Assembly (NCBI RefSeq): GCF_003116585.1
Contig: NZ_QEHM01000007.1
Span: forward strand, 310,001-374,000
DNA length: 64,000 bases
Direction of reading: 5' to 3'
From: Albibacillus kandeliae
GTDB taxonomy: Bacteria; Pseudomonadota; Alphaproteobacteria; Rhodobacterales; Rhodobacteraceae
The position numbers were made by a program, and so were the translations under genes. The notes beneath the pieces are model-generated. The model saw only the letters and a program-made list of their open reading frames with translations, ran no database searches and had not been told where the DNA came from. Shown here piece after piece: positions 57,536 through 64,000 of the stretch. Position 1 is the stretch's first letter, and each line of letters opens with the position of its first letter.

Positions 57536-57567
57536 CCGGGAAGGACGGCGCACCGCGCCCTTCCCGG
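57536..57567 (-). terminator. Stem-loop between the orphan dctP and aroQ-like genes
   Basis: CCGGGAAGG and CCTTCCCGG pair around a 14-base GC-rich loop in the 103-base gap. There is no T-run, so it probably stabilises the binding-protein message or partly reduces aroQ-like expression. Confidence 0.5.
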
Positions 57568-57609
57568 CTTTCCCGGTAGTGGCGGCCCGGTACCGGGCCG
57601 CGCGTCAAC

Positions 57610-58593
57610 TCAGAGCGCGTTGATCCGGTCGAGCATCCCTGCGGGCCAGTCCTTGGACAGGTCCGAGTTCAGGTACATCTCCTGCGCGTGCTTGCGGAAC
57701 GCGTCGACGTCGGGCGTCGAGATCTTGAGCCCCTCGCTCTCGAAGAACGCGCCCAGCTTGTCCTCCTGTGCAAGATGCTGCTCGGTGCTCCAGGCGATGG
57801 CCTTGTCGGCTGCGGCCTGGAACGCCTGCTGCTGATCCGCGCTCATCGCGTCCCACGCCTGCTGCGAGATCACCAGCAGGTCATAGGCGACGAGGTGAGA
57901 GGTCCGCACGATCTGGCTCATCACCTCGTAGAACTTCATGTTCTCGACGTTCGGATAAGGGTTGTCCTGCCCGTCGATGGCCCCGGTCTGCAACCCGGTG
58001 TAGACCTCGGCATAGGCCATCGGCGTCGGGTTTGCCCCAAGGGCCGAACCAAGGAATTGCCACGCGTCCCCGCCCGGCATCCGCAGCTTGATCCCCTGCA
58101 TGTCCGCCGGCGTCTTGATCTCCTTGTCGACGCGCAGCCCGACCTGCCGGGTGCCGAAGTAGGTCGGCCCGAGGATGTGGATGCCCAGCTGGTCCTCTGC
58201 CATTGCCTTCATCTCGGCGCCCGCGTCGCTCTCGAAGAACGCCTTCAGATGCGCCGCGTCGCGGAACAGGTAGGCCGAGGTCAGGATCGAGAAGGCCGGG
58301 ATCTGCTTGGCAATGTCCTGCGGCGCGACGTTGCCCATCGACAGGTTGCCGCGCTGGATCGCAGTGATTTCGGTCCCCTGCTTGAACAGGTTGCCGCCGT
58401 AGTAGAGCTGCAGGCTGGCGATATCAGCCACATCCGCCTTGAACATCTCCATCATCTCGGCGCGGATGTCCTGCTGCGAGAACACCGCCGAGAAGGTCAG
58501 CTCGGGCTTGTCCTGCGCGATAACCGCCTGCGGTCCCCCAACGAAGAGTGCCGCGCCCGCGAGGGCCCCCAGCATCAGTCTCCGGTCCATCAT
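57610..58593 (-). CDS. dctP: TRAP periplasmic substrate-binding protein without adjacent permease genes
   Basis: A 327-residue DctP protein: signal peptide MMDRRLMLGALAGAALFVGG to about residue 27, then LTFSAVFSQQD, FGTRQVGLRV and the substrate Arg in GIKLRMPGGDAW, and DGQDNPYPNVENMKFYEV typical of the main DctP family for C4-dicarboxylates and sugar acids. No dctQ or dctM is adjacent: the downstream gene is AroQ-like and the upstream neighbour is a divergent SDR. It must work with a permease elsewhere or as a sensor protein. GAGGAAAC precedes the ATG. Confidence 0.92.
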   Translation of the reverse strand: MMDRRLMLGALAGAALFVGGPQAVIAQDKPELTFSAVFSQQDIRAEMMEMFKADVADIASLQLYYGGNLFKQGTEITAIQRGNLSMGNVAPQDIAKQIPAFSILTSAYLFRDAAHLKAFFESDAGAEMKAMAEDQLGIHILGPTYFGTRQVGLRVDKEIKTPADMQGIKLRMPGGDAWQFLGSALGANPTPMAYAEVYTGLQTGAIDGQDNPYPNVENMKFYEVMSQIVRTSHLVAYDLLVISQQAWDAMSADQQQAFQAAADKAIAWSTEQHLAQEDKLGAFFESEGLKISTPDVDAFRKHAQEMYLNSDLSKDWPAGMLDRINAL

Positions 58594-58617
58594 GTTGTTT
58601 CCTCCCCATTTTGAATC

Positions 58618-58637
58618 ATACGAATCTATCTTCGTAT
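58618..58637. promoter_or_regulatory. Inverted repeat ATACGAA-N6-TTCGTAT in the dctP/SDR divergent promoter
   Basis: A perfect 7+7 inverted repeat with TCTATC spacer, 25 bases upstream of the orphan dctP start. A third half-site ATACGA lies at 58656-58661. Likely an operator for the divergent pair; the regulator could be the nearby GntR or LuxR-type protein, but this is open. Confidence 0.65.
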
Positions 58638-58762
58638 TATGATCATCAAAATCTAATACGATTTCGGATGCCTTGCAAACCGCGTCGAACGCGATCGATC
58701 ACGTGGCTCCCCGGTCGCGATCCCGCTAGAGTGGCGCGAACAGGGAATTGACGGAGGGCAAC

Positions 58763-59548
58763 ATGACCGATCTGACCGGGAAAACCGCCATCGTGACGGG
58801 TGGACTTTCGGGCATGGGCCTCGCCATCGCCGAAGCGCTGGCCCAAGCCGGGGCGGCCGTCGCGGTCGGTTCCCGCTCGGCCCGGAGCAGCGACGATCCG
58901 GCGCTTTCCGCGCTGAGAACTGCGGGCGACCGTGTCTTCGCCGCGCCGCTCGACGTGACCGACCAGTCCAGCATCGACGCCTTCATCGCGGGCGCGGATG
59001 CCGCGATCGGCCCCGCCGACATCCTCGTCAATGCAGCTGGCATGACCCGCGAGCAGCCAGTCTGCGGCCACGACGACGCCCTCTGGAACGCGATCCTCCA
59101 CACCAACCTCACCGGCGCCTTCCGGATGACCCGCGCCCTGCTGCCCGGCATGATCGACAAGGGGTTCGGGCGCATCATTAACATAGGTTCCACCGCCGCC
59201 AGCGTCGGGTGGAAGGACAACCCGGCCTACTGCGCCTCAAAGGCAGGGCTGCTGGGGCTGACCCGCTGTGTCGCCCTGGAAGGCGCGCCCCACGGGGTGA
59301 CCTGCGTGATGATCAGCCCCACCTGGGTGGAAACCGACCTGATGCGCCGCGACGTGGCCGAGATCGTCCAGCGAGAGGCGCGCGGGCGCAGCGTCGAGCA
59401 GGCAATGGCGGATATCGCCTCGGAGAACCCGCAGGGCCGCATCCTCCAGACCGATGAGATCGCCGCGCTTGCCCTTTACCTGTGCAGCGATGCGGCACGC
59501 GGCATCACGATGGAGAACATTCAGGTGACCGGCGGCGCACTCTGGTAG
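58763..59548 (+). CDS. Short-chain dehydrogenase/reductase
   Basis: A 261-residue classical SDR: VTGGLSGMGLAIA (11-23), NAAG (90-93), Ser143 in IGSTAAS, Tyr156-x3-Lys160 and a C-terminal ITMENIQVTGGALW. GGAGGG lies before the ATG at 58763; a slightly upstream ATG (58748) falls in that site. Divergent from the orphan dctP, so probably oxidises the imported acid. Quinate/shikimate-like hydroxyacids are possible, given the AroQ-like gene, but unproved. Confidence 0.92.
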   Translation: MTDLTGKTAIVTGGLSGMGLAIAEALAQAGAAVAVGSRSARSSDDPALSALRTAGDRVFAAPLDVTDQSSIDAFIAGADAAIGPADILVNAAGMTREQPVCGHDDALWNAILHTNLTGAFRMTRALLPGMIDKGFGRIINIGSTAASVGWKDNPAYCASKAGLLGLTRCVALEGAPHGVTCVMISPTWVETDLMRRDVAEIVQREARGRSVEQAMADIASENPQGRILQTDEIAALALYLCSDAARGITMENIQVTGGALW

Positions 59549-59630
59549 GCGCCGCGCGGCCCGGCTTGTCCTGCGGACCGGAAAGCGCCAGAGTCGTCCT
59601 GCCGACCCGCACGAGCGACAGGATGCCGAG

Positions 59631-60593
59631 ATGGAGACCAACCGCTTCGTTGAGACCCTGCCGGAGATAACCGGCGCAATGGGAACCGCGCGTTTCGAGA
59701 AACAGCTCGCCGACGCGATCGGCACCGTGCTCGATTACGATTTTATCACGATGGCGCGTTACTCGGCTTTCGACCAGCCCCGCTTCCTGATTCACTCGCA
59801 CTCCTTCCCATCGCACCTGGCCGAGCTCTATCTTTCGGAGTTCATCGAGGACGACCCCTATCTCGAACACTGGCGCGAGAGCGAGAAACCGGGGGTGATC
59901 TGGCTGCAGGACATGATCGCCGGGCACAACCGGTGCGACAACTACGTGCAGAACTTCCTGCCCCAGATCCGGGTGAAGGACGAGATCGGGGTCTTCATGC
60001 CTGCCGTCGCGCGGGATTCCGTCGCCTTCTTCTACAACAACCGCCGAGGACTGTTCACGCCCGAGGACGTGCTGAACCTGCGCGGCATCTTCCCTGCCGC
60101 GGCCTCGCTCTACAGGCTGCACATCCGCCTTCTGATGAGCGGCGAGCAGCCCGATATCGAGAGTTCTCCGTCGCTCGGGCGCCCCATGCGTCTTACCAGT
60201 GTCACGGGCGAGACCATCTGGGTCACCAACGAGTGGCGCGAACAGAAGAGCCCCTTTGGCCAGATGATCCGCACCTCCATCGCCGGCGAGTTCGGCGGAA
60301 CCGAGCGCTATGTCTGGACCCCGGCACCCCAGAGAGCCGGTGCGCCGGGCCGCTCGACCAGCATCGAGGCCTGGGGCAACCAGTTGGGTCTGACCCCGCG
60401 CGAGCGCGATATCGTCGGCCTGACCCTCGAAGGCCACAACAGCTCCGGCATCGCCGGGGCGCTGGGGCTCTCGGTCGGCAACATCAAGAACCACAAGCGC
60501 CGGATCTACAACAAGCTCGACATCACCAGCGAGCGCGAGCTCTTCCTGCTCTACATCGAGGCGATGTCACTGGGCCAGCCGTCAGCGTCCTGA
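59631..60593 (+). CDS. LuxR-type (GerE HTH) transcriptional regulator
   Basis: A 320-residue protein with a C-terminal GerE/LuxR helix-turn-helix (about 250-312: LTPRERDIVGLTLEGHNSSGIAGALGLSVGNIKNHKRRIYNKLDITSERELF). The N-terminal ~220 residues look like a small-molecule sensing domain, but I do not see the conserved Trp/Tyr/Asp set of acyl-homoserine-lactone receptors. It lies 82 bases after the SDR with an AGGA site, and its last 12 bases overlap the convergent proW end. It may control the SDR/dctP or the betaine importer genes. Confidence 0.88.
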   Translation: METNRFVETLPEITGAMGTARFEKQLADAIGTVLDYDFITMARYSAFDQPRFLIHSHSFPSHLAELYLSEFIEDDPYLEHWRESEKPGVIWLQDMIAGHNRCDNYVQNFLPQIRVKDEIGVFMPAVARDSVAFFYNNRRGLFTPEDVLNLRGIFPAAASLYRLHIRLLMSGEQPDIESSPSLGRPMRLTSVTGETIWVTNEWREQKSPFGQMIRTSIAGEFGGTERYVWTPAPQRAGAPGRSTSIEAWGNQLGLTPRERDIVGLTLEGHNSSGIAGALGLSVGNIKNHKRRIYNKLDITSERELFLLYIEAMSLGQPSAS

Positions 60594-62645
60594 CCGGATC
60601 ACCGCCTGCAGGATCCGGTCCGCCGTCATGGCGATCAGCGCCATGCCAAGCCCTGCCACCAGCCCCGCCCCGGCGTTGGCCTTGCCAAGAGCGATGTAGA
60701 TCGCCTGCCCGAGGTCGGTGGTTCCGACCAGTGCGGCGATCACCAGCATACCGAGCGCGTAGAGAATGGTCTGGTTGATGCCGATGAGGATCTGCGCCTG
60801 CGCCAGCGGCAGACGGATCTGCCAGAACATCTGCCAGGGCGAACAGCCGCTGGACACCCCGGCCTCGATCAGCGGTCGCGGAACCGAGCGCAGCCCATGC
60901 TCGGTATAGCGGATCATCGGAACGATGGCATAGGCGACCACCGCCAGCAGCGCGGTGAAGTCACCGACCTGAAACAGCATCAGCGCCGGGATCAGGAAGA
61001 CGAACTGCGGCAGCGTCTGCAACATGTCGTTGATCGGGCGGATGACCTGCGAGACCACGTCGGAGGATGCCGCCCAGATGCCGATGACACCGCCCAGCAG
61101 GATGCAGATCACCACCGCGACGAAGCAGAGGTAGATCGACAGCATGGCCGGGGGCCAGATGCCGTTCAGCAGCAGGAAGCCGAGGCTGAAGACGGCAAGG
61201 GCCAGCAACCGCCCGCCGCCGACCTGCCAGGCCAGCAGGCCCACGGCCAGCACCACCAGCGCCCAGGGCAGCCCGGTCGCCCCAAGGAACAGGAACCCCG
61301 CGACAATCACCGCCGCCACCCCGGCGCGCCAGCGGCCGAGGCCAAAGGCGACGGCACAGGCCACTGCCGCCAAAAGCCAGTAGATCGTCTTGGCAAGCGG
61401 GGTAAAGGTCACGCCCCAGGTGAAGGGCACCACCGCCCGCTCGAACCCGAGTTTCACCGGCAGGAGCAAGAAGTAGAGGATTGCGTTCTTGATCCGCGAC
61501 ATCACCTCGCCAAAGGCCATCACGAAGTCGGTGGTCGCCGCGTTGATCGCGTTGGCGGGAAAGAACACCAGCGCCTCGGGCCAGTCGGCGAAGAAGGGAA
61601 CCAGCCAGGCCAGCAGCCACGCCCCGCAGATCGCGGCGACGAGGATCACGGCGAACCGCCGCCACGGCCAGCCCGCGTGGCTTGTCGTCGGCAGCTGACG
61701 CGCGGCATAGGCGGCGGTCAGCCGGTCGAGCATGACCGCCAGCACCACGATCACGATACCCGAAAGCAGCCCCTGCCCGAACTGCGCCTTGCGCATCGCC
61801 GAGAGGACCTCCCACCCGATGTCCTCGAATCCGCCGATGATTGCCGCGATGATCACCATCGACAGCGCCGCCATGGTCGTCTGGTTCACCCCGATCAGCA
61901 TCTGCGGCAGCGCGGTCGGCAACTCGGCCCAGAGGAACTGCTGCCGCCGCGAGCATCCCGACATGCACGCGCTCTCGATGATCGCGGGCGGGATGCGCTG
62001 AAACCCCAGGATCGTGTTACGCACCATCGGCGGCACCGCAAAGACCACGCTGGCGATCAGCCCCACCACCGGACCGAAACCAAAGAGCAGCAGGATCGGG
62101 ATCAGGTAGGCAAAGGCCGGAACCGTCTGCATCAGGTCGAGCGTGGGCATGATGATCCCGCGCGCTGTCTCGGATCGGTAGCCGAGATAGCCTGCGGCAA
62201 AGCCGAGAAGCACCGAGAGCGGCAGGGCGACAAGGACCAGCGCGAGGGTGTTCATCGCCTCGGTCCAGTAGCCGGACACCAGGATGTAGAGCAGGATCGC
62301 CCCGATCAGAAGCGTCAGCCGCAGGCCGCCGCCCTGCCAGCTGATCAGCGAGATCGCGGCGAGGGTGACCAGCCAGGGCGTATGCACCAGCATCTCCTGC
62401 GCCAGCCAGAAGGCCCAACCGAGCCCCCCGCTGATCGCCCGGGTGACGCCGCGCAGGTTTTCGACGATCCAGTCCATCGCGACGTTGATCGGCCCCTCCA
62501 ACGGCAGCAGCCAGCCATCGGGAAAGGTCACCACCTGGGGATATGCGGCGCGGGCCAAAACCAGCGCCGCGCCCACGGCAAAGACCAGCAGCCAGGGCCA
62601 GGCCGCACCGCAAGAGACCACGAAACGCCGCGCGAAACGGCTCAT
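60582..62645 (-). CDS. proW: Betaine/proline-type ABC permease with two fused transmembrane domains
   Basis: A 687-residue permease, about twice usual ProW length. Two BPD-type domains are present, each with an EAA-type docking loop (about 125-330, with SACMSGCSRRQQFLWAELPTALPQMLIGVNQT; about 475-680, with GVSSGCSPWQMFWQIRLPLAQAQILIGINQT), joined by more helices. One chain could thus provide both halves of the importer channel. The ATG overlaps the proV stop (ATGA). Substrate likely glycine betaine, proline betaine or choline. Confidence 0.92.
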   Translation of the reverse strand: MSRFARRFVVSCGAAWPWLLVFAVGAALVLARAAYPQVVTFPDGWLLPLEGPINVAMDWIVENLRGVTRAISGGLGWAFWLAQEMLVHTPWLVTLAAISLISWQGGGLRLTLLIGAILLYILVSGYWTEAMNTLALVLVALPLSVLLGFAAGYLGYRSETARGIIMPTLDLMQTVPAFAYLIPILLLFGFGPVVGLIASVVFAVPPMVRNTILGFQRIPPAIIESACMSGCSRRQQFLWAELPTALPQMLIGVNQTTMAALSMVIIAAIIGGFEDIGWEVLSAMRKAQFGQGLLSGIVIVVLAVMLDRLTAAYAARQLPTTSHAGWPWRRFAVILVAAICGAWLLAWLVPFFADWPEALVFFPANAINAATTDFVMAFGEVMSRIKNAILYFLLLPVKLGFERAVVPFTWGVTFTPLAKTIYWLLAAVACAVAFGLGRWRAGVAAVIVAGFLFLGATGLPWALVVLAVGLLAWQVGGGRLLALAVFSLGFLLLNGIWPPAMLSIYLCFVAVVICILLGGVIGIWAASSDVVSQVIRPINDMLQTLPQFVFLIPALMLFQVGDFTALLAVVAYAIVPMIRYTEHGLRSVPRPLIEAGVSSGCSPWQMFWQIRLPLAQAQILIGINQTILYALGMLVIAALVGTTDLGQAIYIALGKANAGAGLVAGLGMALIAMTADRILQAVIRSGR

Positions 62646-63697
62646 GCAGCGGTCTCCGGCTGGTCATGATAGAGCGAGCGGATCACTTCGAGCGGGTGCA
62701 GCGAGCCGATCACCGCCCCCTCGGCATCGACGACGTCGACCGTCTCGGTGGTCTCGTCGAACAGCTTGATCGCCTCGTCGAGGATCGCCTGCCGCGCCAC
62801 CGTCGGATGGGGTTTGCCGTCGTCCCATGCCGGGCTCATCACGTCCTCGGCGCGCAGCACATTGGCCAGCGGCACGTCACCGATGAATCGCCGCACATAG
62901 TCGTTCGCCGGGCGCAGCACGATCTCTGCAGGGGTGCCGATCTGCACGATCTCGCCGTCCTTCATGATGCAGATCTCATCGGCCAACTTGAGCGCTTCGA
63001 GGAAGTCGTGAGTGACGAAGACGATGGTCTTGTTCAATTGCGTCTGGAGACGCAGGAACTCGTCCTGCATCTGCGACCGGATCAGCGGGTCGAGGGCCGA
63101 GAAGGGTTCATCCAGGAACCAGAGTTCGGGTTCCACCGCCAGCGAGCGTGCGATGCCGACCCGCTGCTTCTGCCCGCCCGACAACTCGTGCGGATAGGCA
63201 TGCTCGCGCCCCTTGAGACCCACCAGTTCGATCATCTGGCGCGCGCGCTCGCGCCTCTCCTCGCGCGGACGGCGCTGCGCCTTGAGCGGAAAGGCGACGT
63301 TCTGGATCACGTCGAGATGCGGCAGCAGTCCAAAGTCCTGAAACACCATTCCCATCTTGTGGCGCCGGATCTCGATCAGCTCGCTTTGGCTGGCCCCCAG
63401 CAGATCGGTGCCCTCCAGCGTGACCGAGCCGAAGGTCGGCTCGACCAGCCGCGAGATCGAGCGCAGCACCGTGGACTTGCCAGAGCCCGAAAGCCCCATG
63501 ATCACGAAGATATGGCCGGTGGGCACGTCGAAACTGACACCGGCGGCGGCAACGTGATGCTGGCTGGCGCGCACATGCGCCAGCCGCTGCTCGTGGGTCA
63601 TCCGTGGGAATTCCCCTGACACGACGCCCTTCGGATCGGGTCCGAATATCTTCCACAGGTCCCTGACCGAGAGCTTCGCTTCGGGTTGGTCGTTCAT
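62642..63697 (-). CDS. proV: Betaine/proline-type ABC ATP-binding protein
   Basis: A 351-residue ATPase: the ProV-specific N-terminal KLSVRDLWKIFG region, Walker A GLSGSGKS (68-75), signature LSGGQKQRVGIARSL (172-186), Walker B LWFLDEPFSALD and a C-terminal CBS-like part (about 275-345) that in ProV/OpuA relatives senses ionic strength. Only one CBS repeat is clear. I take the ATG at 63697 (MNDQPEAKLS); the upstream open frame crosses into the proX end and lacks a site. It follows proX by 62 bases on the minus strand. Confidence 0.94.
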   Translation of the reverse strand: MNDQPEAKLSVRDLWKIFGPDPKGVVSGEFPRMTHEQRLAHVRASQHHVAAAGVSFDVPTGHIFVIMGLSGSGKSTVLRSISRLVEPTFGSVTLEGTDLLGASQSELIEIRRHKMGMVFQDFGLLPHLDVIQNVAFPLKAQRRPREERRERARQMIELVGLKGREHAYPHELSGGQKQRVGIARSLAVEPELWFLDEPFSALDPLIRSQMQDEFLRLQTQLNKTIVFVTHDFLEALKLADEICIMKDGEIVQIGTPAEIVLRPANDYVRRFIGDVPLANVLRAEDVMSPAWDDGKPHPTVARQAILDEAIKLFDETTETVDVVDAEGAVIGSLHPLEVIRSLYHDQPETAA

Positions 63698-63759
63698 CGC
63701 ATGATCCAGGCAAGTCAGGTCACGCGGCCCGCCCGTTTGCGGACCGCGCCAGTCGCGGG

Positions 63760-64000
63760 TTACTGGGTAGCGGCGTCGACCCAGGGTTTCCAGACCGCCT
63801 CGTGATCGGCGACCCATGCGGCGGTCACATCCTCGACCTTGCCGCCGTCCTGGTCGATGGCTTTCATCATCAGTTCCTGCTCGGAAGTATCCACCGAGAA
63901 GGCTTCGAGGAACGCCCAGGCTGCCGGCCACTTCTCCTCGAAGCCCGACCAGGCCACCTTCACGGTCTCCGGCGCCTCGACCCCGCAGTCACCGGTGGCG
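63760..64000 (-). CDS. proX: Betaine/proline-type ABC substrate-binding protein, 5' part cut by window edge
   Basis: The visible 79 C-terminal residues (from ATGDCGVEAPETVKVAW to WVDAATQ) resemble the end of OpuAC/ProX-type binding proteins, ending in a helical W-x-x-W-V-D-A tail after the DCG motif. The gene continues past the right edge, so signal peptide and binding residues are not visible. Position upstream of proV and proW on the same strand supports the call. Confidence 0.75.
   Translation of the reverse strand, partial: ATGDCGVEAPETVKVAWSGFEEKWPAAWAFLEAFSVDTSEQELMMKAIDQDGGKVEDVTAAWVADHEAVWKPWVDAATQ

Noticed and set aside
48660-60593. A quorum-sensing circuit formed by the AHL-lactonase-like protein and the LuxR-type regulator
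   Set aside because: The genes are 10 kb apart, no LuxI synthase is present, and the regulator's N-terminal domain lacks the usual autoinducer-binding residues as far as I can see.
60897-62669. A 590-codon plus-strand frame opposite proW
   Set aside because: Extremely Asp/His/Gln/Arg-rich composition typical of the antisense of a membrane protein.
1-64000. CRISPR arrays, insertion sequences, integrases or prophage genes
   Set aside because: No regular spaced repeats, transposase or integrase motifs, or terminal inverted repeats were noticed anywhere in the window.

Overview
The window is a gene-dense, high-GC chromosomal (or large-replicon) segment. Codon use, many ATGA stop/start overlaps, TRAP transporters, several FCD-type GntR regulators and many class III (CaiB/BaiF) CoA-transferases all point to a marine-type alphaproteobacterium of the Rhodobacterales (Roseobacter relatives). 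The taxonomic call is inference from gene content and style, not from a marker gene. I see no rRNA, tRNA, CRISPR array, transposase or phage gene. Nearly everything is catabolic or transport related.

Layout. (1) 1-4782: a TRAP small permease cut by the left edge, divergent from a flavoprotein dehydrogenase, an alpha/beta hydrolase with His at the nucleophile elbow, an unknown protein and a proline-racemase-family protein lacking both catalytic cysteines. (2) 5054-7603: a lone sulfotransferase, then a two-gene sensor unit (secreted molybdopterin-domain-like protein plus membrane histidine kinase). (3) 7925-11176: a complete dctP-dctQ-dctM TRAP operon. (4) 11515-17834: a cation/proton antiporter with a cyclic-nucleotide-binding-like domain, two small exported proteins that look like tandem paralogues, and a fused SecDF. 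(5) 17876-32091: a LysR regulator divergent from CoA-transferase, carboxylesterase, SDR and an acyl-CoA ligase/enoyl-CoA hydratase fusion, then a peptide-type ABC importer (permease and ATPase fused in one subunit) ending in a hydrolase.

(6) 32321-40736: a GntR regulator with MmgE/PrpD, NAD-epimerase, aldehyde dehydrogenase, tricarballylate-dehydrogenase-like flavoprotein, PrpF-type isomerase and methylisocitrate-lyase-type enzyme. Together they could dehydrogenate, isomerise, hydrate and cleave a substituted tricarboxylate. A 15-bp dyad (TGTCAACnGTTGACA type) stands before the regulator, in the divergent promoter, before the lyase operon, and again before the next transporter.

(7) 40850-56247: a CoA-transferase divergent from a branched-chain-type ABC importer operon with SDR, hydroxyacid dehydrogenase and metallo-beta-lactamase-fold hydrolase, a second GntR, an isochorismatase-family protein, and a MaoC / two CoA-transferases / HTD2-type hydratase / CitE-type lyase operon resembling mesaconate or itaconate-type degradation to acetyl-CoA and pyruvate. 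Palindromes of ATAATGCATTAT type mark its promoters. (8) 56382-60593: a third GntR, an AroQ-like protein, an orphan TRAP binding protein, an SDR and a LuxR-type regulator. (9) 60582-64000: a proX-proV-proW betaine/proline importer with a double-length permease, proX being cut by the right edge.

Overall the segment reads as successive uptake-plus-degradation modules, each with its own regulator. No substrate is proven by sequence alone.
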